Below, piece after piece: positions 52,549 to 60,701 of a DNA stretch of 64,000 nt. Position 1 is the stretch's first letter. Each line of letters opens with the position of its first letter. Position numbers and translations under genes: made by a program. This stretch comes from Mediterraneibacter glycyrrhizinilyticus. Its GTDB lineage: Bacteria > Bacillota > Clostridia > Lachnospirales > Lachnospiraceae. Under the pieces are notes generated by a model that was not told the origin of the DNA, ran no database searches, and saw only the letters and a program-made list of their open reading frames with translations. The stretch covers positions 1 through 64,000 of the forward strand of contig NZ_JACJLR010000001.1 in the NCBI RefSeq assembly GCF_016902345.1, in the 5' to 3' direction.

Positions 52549-53151
52549 ATGAACAGGATCATTACCATCGGACGTGAATTTGGAAGCGGAGGAAGAGAAC
52601 TGGGGAGAAGGCTCTCAGAAGAGCTGGGATTTGCCTATTATGACCAGGAGATCATCAGTGAGATCGCCCGGAGGACAGAGATGTCGGAGCAGTACGTTCA
52701 GTCTATCGTGGAACACCAGCCGTCGTTTGCATTCCCGATCCATATTGGGAGGAGCTTTTATCCGGCGCCTACTCCGGTCTTTGACCAGAGCATGACTGTC
52801 TATCAGGAGCAGGCACGCATTATCACAGAGATGGCGCAGAAATCGGACTGCGTGATCGTGGGACGGTGCGGAGACTATATTTTGAGAGACTATCAGCCCT
52901 TCCGCATGTTCGTCTACGCGGATATGGAGAGCAAGATGAAACGCTGCCGGGCGAAAGCGCCGGAAGAAGAGAAGATGACGGACAGGGAACTAAAACAGCA
53001 TATCCTTGGGATCGACAAAAAGCGCGCCAGGTACTATGAGTTTTATACAGGCCATAAGTGGGGGGATAAACTGAACTTCGATCTGTGCATCAATACCTCC
53101 CGGACAGTGATCAAGGAGATCGTGCCGGCGGTGGCGAAGTTTTTAGCGTAG
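52549..53151 (+). CDS. cytidylate-kinase-like family protein (2)
   Basis: The protein has 200 residues. ATG 52549 is preferred because GGGAGG ends seven bases before it. The P-loop region is IITIGREFGSGGRELGRRLSEELGFAYYD (residues 3-31). KSDCVIVGRCGDYILRDYQ near residue 105 and KKRARYYEFYTGHKW near 160 match the group. It is a paralog of the protein at 48347. Here it is linked to a MATE pump, while the other is alone. Substrate unknown. Complete. Confidence 0.88.
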   Translation: MNRIITIGREFGSGGRELGRRLSEELGFAYYDQEIISEIARRTEMSEQYVQSIVEHQPSFAFPIHIGRSFYPAPTPVFDQSMTVYQEQARIITEMAQKSDCVIVGRCGDYILRDYQPFRMFVYADMESKMKRCRAKAPEEEKMTDRELKQHILGIDKKRARYYEFYTGHKWGDKLNFDLCINTSRTVIKEIVPAVAKFLA

Positions 53152-53172
53152 CAGGCTGTGAGGCTGCTGAAG

Positions 53173-53271
53173 GTTACAGTTCACACCGTGCTCAGGAACA
53201 GGAAAATGCAGCGTCATGCCTGCATGTAAGAGGCAATTTTCCTGTTCCTGAGTGCGAGTGGAACTCGTAAC
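53173..53271. repeat. dispersed ~100-bp hairpin repeat (copy A)
   Basis: Outer arms gttacagttc and gaactcgtaac enclose a long inverted repeat (tgctcaggaacaggaaaatgc against gcaattttcctgttcctgag) around a loop with gcgtcatg. A complete second copy lies at 62391-62490 with two stem positions changed together (AA to GG on the left, TT to CC on the right), so pairing is conserved. Fragments are at 14081 and 26135. Confidence 0.88.
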
Positions 53272-53311
53272 TCCTGAAGAAATCTGACTGCCTGTTCTGA
53301 AGACAAGAAGC

Positions 53312-53339
53312 TTGATTTTAGAAGAATGTCTGTTATAAT
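53312..53339 (+). promoter_or_regulatory. promoter of the candidate antitoxin RNA
   Basis: TTGATT (53312-53317), 16 bp, and TATAAT (53334-53339) form a good promoter. No gene on this strand follows, which points to a non-coding RNA. Confidence 0.7.
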
Positions 53340-53345
53340 ATATTT

Positions 53346-53455
53346 AACAGGACAGCCGGAAGGTGAGCGCTGGTCACCCGATCCGGCGAATAAGTTTTTA
53401 CTATCAAGGATAGCCGTTTACTTTTTCTCAGGAAGCAGGACGGCTATTTCTTATG
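53346..53455 (+). ncRNA. candidate RatA-like antisense antitoxin RNA
   Basis: An RNA from the promoter at 53312-53339 would start with a nested hairpin (gccgga/tccggc with ggtga/tcacc inside, 53353-53386) and reach a hairpin atagccg...cggctat (53410-53447). It runs antisense to the 3' end of the toxin gene on the other strand. The layout matches TxpA/RatA type I systems, where such an RNA blocks toxin synthesis. The ends are estimated. Confidence 0.6.
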
Positions 53456-53527
53456 TGTAAAATTCAGAATGGCAATAATCAATAAGGCAATACTTACGAT
53501 CAGGCTTAATTCTTCATATGTACTCAT
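53444..53527 (-). CDS. type I toxin, small hydrophobic (holin-like) peptide
   Basis: The 27-residue peptide on the minus strand starts MSTYEELSLIVSIALLIIAI and ends in HKK. One hydrophobic helix is flanked by a polar start and basic end, as in the TxpA/BsrG (Hol_Tox) family. GGAAGGTGG precedes the ATG at about eight bases. The downstream hairpin on the minus strand acts as terminator and overlaps a convergent RNA. High expression of such peptides damages the membrane. It lies near the repeat at 53173. Function is inferred from family resemblance. Confidence 0.78.
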   Translation of the reverse strand: MSTYEELSLIVSIALLIIAILNFTHKK

Positions 53528-53816
53528 AATGATCACCACCTTCCGCAAGGACTCGGAAATGGGTGAGAGCACGTCCCCCGGCTGCCCGGGTAAATATATT
53601 GGTCAGCTATGGATGTAATGATGAACAGGTGCAGCTTCTAAGAGTTGCTATTTATGTTTTCAGTAAAACATAAATAAGACGATAAAGAGTTTTCATTGAA
53701 AGATAGAAGTAAAAGATCGTGTGTAAAGGAATTTTATATTAGACCACATGAAAAAGCAAGAGGCGTGACGGAAAATTTATAGAAAGAAAATTTTTAGATA
53801 ATGAAAGAGTAACCAG
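53528..53816. other. upstream region of the toxin with an inverted repeat
   Basis: No gene. It contains a perfect 11-bp inverted repeat (atttatgtttt, 53650-53660, with aaaacataaat, 53665-53675). On the minus strand it lies upstream of the toxin and could be an operator or a stem in the toxin mRNA. No clear promoter boxes were assigned. Confidence 0.5.
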
Positions 53817-53991
53817 TTGACAATAAAGATATAAGTATTATAATGAATGTGCCTGATCTGAAAAAGAGATTGCTTAAAGAATGGCTAAAAATTAATAAGA
53901 TCATCTGAGGACCCTCAGCCGCAGCTTCTGGGGGCAGAGAAGATGTCGGGTGCGCCCGGTTATTGTACGATAACCGGGCGCACCCTTTTTT
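53817..53991 (+). promoter_or_regulatory. consensus promoter and structured leader with terminator
   Basis: TTGACA (53817-53822), 16 bp, and TATAAT (53839-53844) form a near-perfect promoter. The ~140-nt transcript contains a possible outer helix catct/agatg (53902-53946 region) and ends in a perfect 16-bp terminator stem (53948-53963 with 53970-53985) and TTTTTT. It lies ahead of the small protein and MATE genes. The architecture is riboswitch-like, but it could be a small independent RNA. Class not recognised. Confidence 0.6.
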
Positions 53992-54023
53992 GTTTTATAG
54001 GAATTCAGATTCTCCTATAGAAT
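53992..54023. repeat. GTTCTATAGG inverted-repeat element (copy 2)
   Basis: The arms gttttatagga (53992-54002) and tcctatagaat (54013-54023) pair with few mismatches. It has the same placement and similar sequence to 51064-51108. Confidence 0.6.
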
Positions 54024-54059
54024 AATTGCCCACTTTGATCATTTTACAGGAAAGCGAGA

Positions 54060-54146
54060 ATGAAAGACATGAGAGATTTAGATAAGATCAGACTTCTGGA
54101 ACACAGGCTGAACCGACTGGAAAGGAACGACAGAGAAAAGAAATAA
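54060..54146 (+). CDS. 28-residue charged helical peptide
   Basis: The small ORF starts MKDMRDLDKIRLLEHRLNRL and ends in a basic stretch. The spacing of Leu suggests a short coiled coil. AGGAAAG lies a few bases before the ATG. It precedes a MATE gene by about 170 bp and follows the structured leader. A nearby start (54169, MDTKKERI) ends after eight codons and looks like a truncated remnant. Real expression is uncertain. Confidence 0.4.
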   Translation: MKDMRDLDKIRLLEHRLNRLERNDREKK

Positions 54147-54315
54147 ATGTAACGGAGGTAAACGTTTTATGGACACAAAAAAGGAAAGAATATAGAAGAC
54201 CAGGTGCAGACTGCCCGGCTGCCGGGCCACGGATCGCGGATGCGGCACAGAAAAGGGCAGATACCAGTGGACCGGTATATGCGAAACAGAACACGAAAGG
54301 GGAGAGGGGAGGACT

Positions 54316-55545
54316 ATGGATAACAGATTATTTCGGGAAAAATTACTTTCATTAGTGCTTCCGATCACTTTCCAGCAGCTCATGGTAACAGTGGTCAGTG
54401 CATCCGGCGCGCTCATGGTCGGCGTGATCGGGCAGGATATGCTGTCCGCGGTGTCGCTGGCGAGTCAGATCACCTTTGTATACAACCTGTTCACCGTAGC
54501 TCTGACCATCGGGACCAGCATGTTTGCGGCGCAGTACTGGGGAAAGGGGGACAAGGACGCGGTGGAGCGGATCCTGGGGATCGTGCTGAGGACATCGGCT
54601 GCGGTGTCCGTCGTGTTCTTTGCCGGCACAGCCGTTTTCCCGGGTATGCTGATGCGGATCTTTACGCCGGATCCGGCATTGATCGGCTATGGCTCGGAGT
54701 ACCTTCGGATCGTGAGTGTCACATACCTGATGTGCGGCGTCTCACAGATCTATCTGTGCATCATGAAAAACAGTGACCTGGCGGCAAAGAGCATGGTGAT
54801 CGGATCCACTGCGGCACTGCTCAATATCGTTTTAAATGCGGTTCTGATCTACGGGCTTTTCGGCGCGCCCCGGATGGAAGCGGCGGGGGCGGCTGCCGCC
54901 ACGGCAGTCTCAAGAGCGGTGGAACTGGTGTGGGGCGGAGGCTTTACGATGTACTCCGTCATCATGGGGCATATGGGGACGGATGCGGTCGCAGCCAACT
55001 CCATCGCCAATATCGTGAAAAATATCATCGCGAGCCTTGCCATGGGGATTGGGAATGGAGGCGCGATCATCGTGGGGAACGAACTGGGCGCAGGGCGCCT
55101 GGAGCAGGTGCGTCTGTACGGAGGCAGGCTGTGCCGGATCTCGATCCTGAGCGGGATCTGCTCCGGTATCTTTCTCCTGCTCATCAGTCCCCTTGTCCTG
55201 GCAGCCACCGATCTGTCTCCGGAGGCTGCGGAGTATCTGAAATGGATGCTGGTCATGTGTTCTTATTATATGGTGGGAAAATATGTGAACGGGACCACGA
55301 TCGCCGGGATCTTCTGCGCAGGCGGAGATTCCAGGTTCGGTTTCCTGTGCGATACGGTCACCCTGTGGTGCTTTACCGTCCCGGCAGGATTTCTGGCGGC
55401 GTTCGTCTTCCGCCTTCCTGTTCTGGCGGTCTATTTTATCATCAATCTGGACGAGATCGTAAAACTGCCCGCTGTATACAGGAGATATAAGAAATATGCG
55501 TGGCTGAAGGATCTGACTGTTGAACCGCGGCAGGAACAAGGATAA
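54316..55545 (+). CDS. MATE-family efflux protein with internal deletion
   Basis: The protein has 409 residues where relatives have about 450. The first half is normal to TAVSRAVELVW (residue ~205). The next residues are GGGFTMYSVIMGHMGTDAVAANSIANIV, which in relatives follow a later NELVW. About 40 residues (end of helix 6, linker, and start of helix 7) are gone, and the frame is preserved. The join is the sequence ggaactggtgtggg (54921-54934), which could code for both ELVW motifs, so recombination between direct repeats explains it. Transport is probably lost. GGGGAGG precedes the start. Confidence 0.85.
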   Translation: MDNRLFREKLLSLVLPITFQQLMVTVVSASGALMVGVIGQDMLSAVSLASQITFVYNLFTVALTIGTSMFAAQYWGKGDKDAVERILGIVLRTSAAVSVVFFAGTAVFPGMLMRIFTPDPALIGYGSEYLRIVSVTYLMCGVSQIYLCIMKNSDLAAKSMVIGSTAALLNIVLNAVLIYGLFGAPRMEAAGAAAATAVSRAVELVWGGGFTMYSVIMGHMGTDAVAANSIANIVKNIIASLAMGIGNGGAIIVGNELGAGRLEQVRLYGGRLCRISILSGICSGIFLLLISPLVLAATDLSPEAAEYLKWMLVMCSYYMVGKYVNGTTIAGIFCAGGDSRFGFLCDTVTLWCFTVPAGFLAAFVFRLPVLAVYFIINLDEIVKLPAVYRRYKKYAWLKDLTVEPRQEQG

Positions 55546-55585
55546 AATGAAGTAGAAAACAGCCTGAAAAAGGAGGAATATAAAA

Positions 55586-56209
55586 ATGGATAACAGATAT
55601 CGAAGAGACCATGAGATGGCATATTATTCAGACGAGTCTGTCACGGCGGAACAGCTTGTGACAAAAAGAGCGATCCGGGAATACAACACAGTGATGCCTT
55701 TTGAGCCGGAAAAGGGGAGAAAGTGCCTGGATCAGACCGGCATGCGGCACGGTGAGAATGTATATTTTGAACCGCCCTTCCAATGTGAGTACGGCAGCCA
55801 TATCGAACTGGGAGAGAATTTCTATGCTAATACCGGATGCGTCATGCTGGATGTGGCGAAGATCACGATCGGGGACAATGTCCTCTTCGGTCCCAACGTC
55901 TCGATCTATACGGCAGGACATCCGATCCACCCGGAGAGCCGGAACTCCGGCTATGAATACGGCATCCGGGTCACGATCGGAAACAATGTCTGGATCGGCG
56001 GAAGCTGTGTGATCCTTCCCGGCGTCACGATCGGGGACAATGCCGTGATCGGAGCCGGGAGCGTGGTGACAAAGGATATCCCGGACAATGTGTGCGCCGC
56101 GGGAAATCCCTGCCGGGTGATCCGCGAGATCACAGAAGCGGACCGCCGGTATTATTTCAAAGACAGGCAGTTCGACGAGGAAGTCTGGGAGAAGATCAAA
56201 CCCAGGTGA
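55586..56209 (+). CDS. sugar O-acetyltransferase (maltose/galactoside acetyltransferase type)
   Basis: The enzyme has 207 residues. An N-terminal helical region precedes a left-handed beta helix with hexapeptide repeats (ITIGDNVLFGPNVSIYTAG, VTIGNNVWIGGSCVILPGVTIGDNAVIGAGSVVTKDIP). The catalytic His is in YTAGHPIHPE. A closing loop AAGNPCRVIREI ends it. It transfers acetyl from acetyl-CoA to a sugar hydroxyl, with unknown substrate. GGAGG lies upstream of the ATG and it follows the MATE gene by 40 bp. Complete. Confidence 0.9.
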   Translation: MDNRYRRDHEMAYYSDESVTAEQLVTKRAIREYNTVMPFEPEKGRKCLDQTGMRHGENVYFEPPFQCEYGSHIELGENFYANTGCVMLDVAKITIGDNVLFGPNVSIYTAGHPIHPESRNSGYEYGIRVTIGNNVWIGGSCVILPGVTIGDNAVIGAGSVVTKDIPDNVCAAGNPCRVIREITEADRRYYFKDRQFDEEVWEKIKPR

Positions 56210-56212
56210 GAT

Positions 56213-56824
56213 TCAGGCCCAGGTGAAGTTCTCTTTTCCCGCGCCGGCCTCAAAATGGTATTTTGCGATACCAAGGTCGATCTTGCTGTAGAATCCAAGT
56301 CCCGCTTTGGCGGAGACTTTGTTCCCGTTCAGGGTGAACACGAATTTCTGCTGATTCATCGCAGTGGGAGCGAGCAGGGCGGCTTCAGCTCCGGATCTGA
56401 ACCATCCGGGGAGGGGGCCGTTTGCTTTCGTTACCGCTTCCACCGGCTTTGACTTGTGGGGAACGCCTTCGTTCTTTCCGTATCCGAGAGAGATGACGAT
56501 GCATAGTTTCTCCCCGCTGTTCACGGTAAAAGCGGTCTTGACCTTGCTGTAGGTCATTGCGACCCAGCAGGTGTTGAGTCCAAGCTGCTGTGCCTTAAGG
56601 ACGAGCCGTTCCCCGTAATACCCGCATTTCTCATCCAGTTCAGGTCCCTTTTTCCCAATCATGGCGATGTAGTTCGTGACCCCGCTGAATTTCCCGTAAT
56701 GTGCCATAAATCCGTCAAAGGCTTTCGGCTCGTTCATCACCAGCTGGATGTGGAGCCCGCTCTCCTGATTGCAGTCCTCGAACTCCTCTGCGAGAAGGGC
56801 GAGTTCCTTTTGCTGGTCTGTCAT
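56213..56824 (-). CDS. nitroreductase-like flavoprotein, N-terminally short
   Basis: The 203-residue protein matches the TM1586-type nitroreductase group: ESGLHIQLVMNEPKAFDGFMAHYGKFSGVTNYIAMIG, then CGYYGERLVLKAQQLGLNTCWVAMT and LAPTAMNQQKF near residue 150, where a second half repeats the fold. The usual start RHSVRxY, which binds FMN phosphate, is missing: MTDQQKELALLAEEFEDCNQES begins after that point. Probably about 25 residues were lost near the amino end, as in other genes here. A natural short form is possible. AGGTG precedes the start. Confidence 0.75.
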   Translation of the reverse strand: MTDQQKELALLAEEFEDCNQESGLHIQLVMNEPKAFDGFMAHYGKFSGVTNYIAMIGKKGPELDEKCGYYGERLVLKAQQLGLNTCWVAMTYSKVKTAFTVNSGEKLCIVISLGYGKNEGVPHKSKPVEAVTKANGPLPGWFRSGAEAALLAPTAMNQQKFVFTLNGNKVSAKAGLGFYSKIDLGIAKYHFEAGAGKENFTWA

Positions 56825-56994
56825 ACAAACACCTCCGTTTGGTTCATTGGATTAAACCGTTGTACCGGAAAGCATTATAGCACGATTTCGACCTTGCGGT
56901 ACATTGGTAAAGAAAATCGAGACGAAAGGGGGCGCACTTTAATATTTTCGAAATAAATTTCAAACATTTTTCAAAAAAATAAAGTGTATTTTTA

Positions 56995-57023
56995 TTGATG
57001 ATCTCTGACAGGACGACTAAAAT
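56995..57023 (+). promoter_or_regulatory. promoter of the alarmone synthetase gene
   Basis: TTGATG (56995-57000), a 17-bp spacer and TAAAAT (57018-57023) lie about 50 bp before the start. A hairpin gacagc/gctgtc follows in the leader (57038-57058). Confidence 0.6.
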
Positions 57024-57070
57024 AAAAGTATTACCGGACAGCGGGAGGCGCTGTCAGAAGGGAGATACGA

Positions 57071-57817
57071 ATGGAGAAAGAGAACGCTCTGCAGATCTTA
57101 AGCGGAGGCGGGAAGGACCTGCTGCTGGGGCAGGCGATGGACCTGCTCGACGGTGTGCTCGACTATAAGGAACTGATGATGGGGTATGCCTGCGCGATCA
57201 AGGAGATCAACACGAAGTTTGAGGTGCTGGACACAGAGTTTGAGGTGAGATATAAGAGGAACCCGATCAGTTCGATCCAGACCCGCCTGAAGAGCCAGAC
57301 CAGCATCCTGGAGAAGATGGCGAGGATGGGGGTCCCGCCGACGAGGGAGAACATTGAGGAACATCTCAATGACATCGCCGGGATCCGGGTGATCTGTGCT
57401 TACATCGACGATATCTATCTCCTGGCGGACGCTCTGACGAGACAGGATGACATCAAACTGATCCGGCGGAAGGACTACATCAGCAATCCAAAACCGAACG
57501 GCTACCGGAGTCTTCATCTGATCATCAGCGTCCCTATCTTTTTCGCAGAGTCGGTGAAAGAGGTGAAGGCAGAAGTTCAGATCCGCACCATCGCCATGGA
57601 CTTCTGGGCGAGCCTGGAGCATCAGATCAAATACAAGCAGAATGTGGAGCATGCGGAAAAAGTGATCGCCCGCCTGAAAGAATGTGCGGATGAGATCGCA
57701 CATGTGGATGAGACGATGCAGGAGATCCGGATGGAGATGGATAACATCAAGGAAGATACCACCGGTCCGGAAGCAATTTATGAGAAGCTGAAGAAGATCG
57801 ATATCAGCCTGATGTAA
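57071..57817 (+). CDS. small alarmone synthetase (RelQ/RelP type)
   Basis: The protein has 248 residues and a single RelA/SpoT synthetase domain with no hydrolase domain. Key motifs are RLKSQTSILEKM (residues 76-87) for ATP, LNDIAGIRVICAY (catalytic Asp near 100), NPKPNGYRSLHLII near 140 and the acidic/basic AEVQIRTIAMDFWASLEHQIKYK near 175. It makes (p)ppGpp from GTP/GDP and ATP. The C-terminal helix (EIAHVDETMQEIRMEMDNIKED) supports oligomerisation. GAAGGGAG precedes the start. A terminator follows. Complete. Confidence 0.93.
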   Translation: MEKENALQILSGGGKDLLLGQAMDLLDGVLDYKELMMGYACAIKEINTKFEVLDTEFEVRYKRNPISSIQTRLKSQTSILEKMARMGVPPTRENIEEHLNDIAGIRVICAYIDDIYLLADALTRQDDIKLIRRKDYISNPKPNGYRSLHLIISVPIFFAESVKEVKAEVQIRTIAMDFWASLEHQIKYKQNVEHAEKVIARLKECADEIAHVDETMQEIRMEMDNIKEDTTGPEAIYEKLKKIDISLM

Positions 57818-57885
57818 GAGGAGGAAAAGCCAGATACATACTATAGTATAGACGGAAGATGCCTGTAACAAGTATATATGACTCA

Positions 57886-57920
57886 CAGTCCCGGTCAGAA
57901 CATTGGCCGGGACTGCGTTT
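57886..57920 (+). terminator. terminator of the alarmone synthetase gene
   Basis: A 12-bp stem with one G-U pair (cagtcccggtca, 57886-57897, with tggccgggactg, 57904-57915) followed by CGTTT. A palindrome atactatagtat lies at 57838-57849. Confidence 0.8.
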
Positions 57921-57930
57921 GATAATAAGG

Positions 57931-57960
57931 TTGCGTACGCTACTATTTTGCGCTATAGTA
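57931..57960 (+). promoter_or_regulatory. MarR-type promoter and overlapping inverted repeat
   Basis: TTGCGT (57931-57936), 17 bp, and TATAGT (57954-57959) form a promoter. The inverted repeat tactat (57941-57946) and atagta (57955-57960) covers the spacer and the -10. The same half-sites occur as a compact palindrome at 57838-57849. Binding of the MarR protein encoded downstream would close this promoter, as expected for autoregulation. Confidence 0.65.
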
Positions 57961-58023
57961 TGAACCCGGAGCAGATGGAGCCATCCTGCTCCGATGCAGA
58001 GCGGGAGAAACGGAGGTTTTTGA

Positions 58024-58488
58024 ATGAGTGAAAATTGTTTTCCGGAGATCGGGCGGTGTGTCTCGATCTTTGACCGGCTTATGAAAATGTACTATGATCA
58101 CGGGCTGTCCGAGTATGAGATCGGCTGGGGGCAGCAGTTCTATGTGGAATATATCTATGAGCATCCCGGGGCAACGCCCCAGGAGATGACGGACCGGTTC
58201 CGCGTGGACAGGGCGACCCTGACCAAGACCATCCGGAAGCTGACGGAAGTGGAGTATATCCGGGTCGAGGGGGATGAGAAGGACCGCCGCGTCAAGCATC
58301 TCTATCTCACCGACAAGGCGCTCCCGGCGGCGAAACGGATCAAGGAGATCCATGCGGAGTTCTATGAAACATTCCGCAGCGGGCTGACATCGGACGAACT
58401 GGAGACGGCGGAACGGCTCCTTTTGAAGATGGCGGATAATATCAATCAGAAAGTCTGGCACAGAATGGAGGCACATCATGAATCATAA
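58024..58488 (+). CDS. MarR-family regulator
   Basis: The protein has 154 residues. The winged helix is at residues 40-100: HPGATPQEMTDRFRVDRATLTKTIRKL for the recognition helix and EYIRVEGDEKDRRVKHLYLTDKA for the wing. The N- and C-terminal helices form the dimer. The start follows GGAGG. It overlaps the MFS gene by eleven bases and so probably controls this pump together with itself through the inverted repeat at 57941. Ligands of such systems are often phenolics or antibiotics. Confidence 0.92.
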   Translation: MSENCFPEIGRCVSIFDRLMKMYYDHGLSEYEIGWGQQFYVEYIYEHPGATPQEMTDRFRVDRATLTKTIRKLTEVEYIRVEGDEKDRRVKHLYLTDKALPAAKRIKEIHAEFYETFRSGLTSDELETAERLLLKMADNINQKVWHRMEAHHES

Positions 58489-59875
58489 TGGAACAAAAGA
58501 ATTAAAGAGCAACAGGAGGACGATGATCTTTCTCTGCCTGGTCGTCTCAGGCATCGCGTCCTCGATCCTGTCCACGGCAATGACCACGGCTCTGCCCAAT
58601 GTGGTGGAATATTTCGGCATCAGCACGTCCGTGGGGCAGTGGATCACCAGCGGCTACTCCCTTGCGATGGGGATGATCATGCCGCTGACCGCATTTCTCA
58701 TCACCCGTTTCCCGACGAAGAAACTGTATCTGGCTGGAATCGGCAGTTTCATACTGGGGCTCCTGCTCAGCATTTTTGCGGGAAACTTCGCACTTATGAT
58801 GGCGGGGAGGATCCTGCAGGCGTGCGGGAACGGCGTCCTGATGACGGCGGCGCAGGTGATCATCCTGACGGTCTACCCGGTTGAGAAGAAGGGGACGATG
58901 ATGGGGACCTACGGACTTGCAACGACTGCCGCACCGGTGGTAGCGCCGACGATCGCGGGACTGATGATCGACGCCTTTGGCTGGAAATCCATCTTTTACG
59001 TGGCTCTGGCTATCATGGCGGTGTCCTTTGTGATCTCCAGCATCGTGTTCGAGGATGTGCTGGAAGTACAGGATAAGAAGTTCGATGTGGTCTCTTTCGT
59101 GGAGAGCATCATCGCCTTTGGGGGAATCACCCTGGGAATCGGAAATATCAGCAGCTTTGGGCTGATCAGCGTCGAGGGCGGTCTGCCGCTTCTTGTGGGC
59201 GCTGTAGTCTGCGGCTTCTTTATCCTGCGGCAGTGCGGTCTGGAAAAGCCCTTCCTGGACGTGAAGATCCTTGCAAACAGGAATTATGCTGTCAGCGTGA
59301 TCGCCAGTATGGTCCTCTATCTTGTGATGATGGGCTCTTCCGTGATGATGCCACTGTATGTACAGAGCGTGATGGGATATTCCGCAGTCGTCTCCGGGCT
59401 GGTCACACTTCCGGGTTCTCTGGCGACTGCCCTGGTCAGCCCCTTTGCGGGAAGGATGTATGACAGGATCGGGATAAAGAAGATCTTTGCTGCCGGCGCC
59501 GCAGCGCTGGTCATCAGCAACGCCGGGATGTATTTCCTGACCATGGACACGCCGCTGTGGACGGCAGCGGCGCTCAACGTGATCCGGAATATCTCCATCG
59601 GAAGCCTGATGATGCCGCTTCTGACCTGGGGAACGAGCAATGTGGTGCCTCAAAAAGTGGCAGACGCCTCATCGCTTCTCACCTCTTTTCGGACGATCGC
59701 AGGATCCATCGGCTCCGCGGTGTTCGTGGGCATCATGACAGTGGTAGGCGAGGCATCTGTGGACACATACGGCGATGCTGCGATGATGCACGGCATGAAC
59801 ATATCCTTTCTCTGGATGGCGGCGGGAGCGGTGGTCCTGTTCCTGATCGCGGTCTTTGCAGTCCGGGAGAAATAG
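58478..59875 (+). CDS. MFS drug:H+ antiporter (DHA2 type)
   Basis: This 465-residue protein has about 13-14 predicted helices. Motif A-like and motif C elements are visible: TRFPTKKLYLAG and LATTAAPVVAPTIAGLMIDAFGWKSIFYV. The opening IFLCLVVSGIASSILSTAMTTALPNV and the segment NVIRNISIGSLMMPLLTWGTS fit DHA2 exporters such as EmrB/LmrA. It is co-translated with the MarR gene. GGAGG lies inside the MarR coding end. It would expel toxic compounds using the proton gradient. Complete. Confidence 0.92.
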   Translation: MNHNGTKELKSNRRTMIFLCLVVSGIASSILSTAMTTALPNVVEYFGISTSVGQWITSGYSLAMGMIMPLTAFLITRFPTKKLYLAGIGSFILGLLLSIFAGNFALMMAGRILQACGNGVLMTAAQVIILTVYPVEKKGTMMGTYGLATTAAPVVAPTIAGLMIDAFGWKSIFYVALAIMAVSFVISSIVFEDVLEVQDKKFDVVSFVESIIAFGGITLGIGNISSFGLISVEGGLPLLVGAVVCGFFILRQCGLEKPFLDVKILANRNYAVSVIASMVLYLVMMGSSVMMPLYVQSVMGYSAVVSGLVTLPGSLATALVSPFAGRMYDRIGIKKIFAAGAAALVISNAGMYFLTMDTPLWTAAALNVIRNISIGSLMMPLLTWGTSNVVPQKVADASSLLTSFRTIAGSIGSAVFVGIMTVVGEASVDTYGDAAMMHGMNISFLWMAAGAVVLFLIAVFAVREK

Positions 59876-60029
59876 CATCGCGGAAGGCTGCGGCATGGAG
59901 ATACGGTTTTAAAATCTGTAATGGTTTTTAACAATTTAGAAACAAAAGACAAACAGAACAGCAACACGGAGCTGTTATAGTGGGGCTGCAATGATATAGC
60001 AGGGACAAAATAAAGCGGAGGGTGAGAAG

Positions 60030-60701
60030 ATGATACACATTCTTGTTGTTGAGGATGATGAAAAGCTGAACCGGATCGTCTGCACTTATTTGAATGACAG
60101 CGGTTTTCAGGCAAAGGGATGCCTGAACGCGCAGGATGCATATGATGAGATGTACAATCAGCTCTATGACCTGATCATCTCGGATATCATGATGCCGGGG
60201 ATCGACGGGTTCGAGTTTGCCCGGACCGTGCGCAAAGTGAATAAGCGGATCCCCATCCTCTTCATGTCCGCAAAGGATGACCTTCCGTCCAAACAGAAGG
60301 GATTCCAGCTTTGGATCGACGATTATATGGTAAAGCCGGTGGACTTGGATGAACTGGTGCTCCGTGTCCGTGCGCTCCTGCGGCGGGCGAATATCGAGAT
60401 GGGGCGGAAGATCACAGTGGGGAACCTGGTGTTGGATGCGGATGCTTTGAGCGCCGAGGTGGACGGCGGGGAGATCAGCCTGACCACGCGGGAGTTCAAT
60501 ATCATATATAAGCTGTTGTCCTATCCGAAAAAGACATTTTCCAGGGCGCAGCTCATGGATGAGTTCTGGGAGATAGACAGCGACATAAGCCTCCGGGCAG
60601 TGGATGTGTATATGACAAAACTGAGAAACAAGCTGTCCGGATGCGACGGGTTCAAGATCGTGACTGTGCGCGGGCTGGGATACAAGGCGGTGCTGCAATG
60701 A
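60030..60701 (+). CDS. OmpR-family response regulator
   Basis: The protein has 223 residues. The receiver domain holds the acidic pocket Asp9/Asp10, the phospho-acceptor Asp52 in LIISDIMMPG and Lys102 in YMVKP. The winged-helix output domain is at residues 125-223 with EISLTTREFNIIYKLLSYPKKTFSR and TVRGLGYKAVLQ. GGAGGGTGAG precedes the start. It overlaps the kinase gene by four bases. It is a two-component pair of the type that often controls neighbouring transport genes, here perhaps the MFS system. Complete. Confidence 0.94.
   Translation: MIHILVVEDDEKLNRIVCTYLNDSGFQAKGCLNAQDAYDEMYNQLYDLIISDIMMPGIDGFEFARTVRKVNKRIPILFMSAKDDLPSKQKGFQLWIDDYMVKPVDLDELVLRVRALLRRANIEMGRKITVGNLVLDADALSAEVDGGEISLTTREFNIIYKLLSYPKKTFSRAQLMDEFWEIDSDISLRAVDVYMTKLRNKLSGCDGFKIVTVRGLGYKAVLQ

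Noticed and set aside
58547-59653. 368-residue open frame on the minus strand
   Set aside because: It is a shadow of the MFS gene, rich in His and Arg with no recognisable motif.
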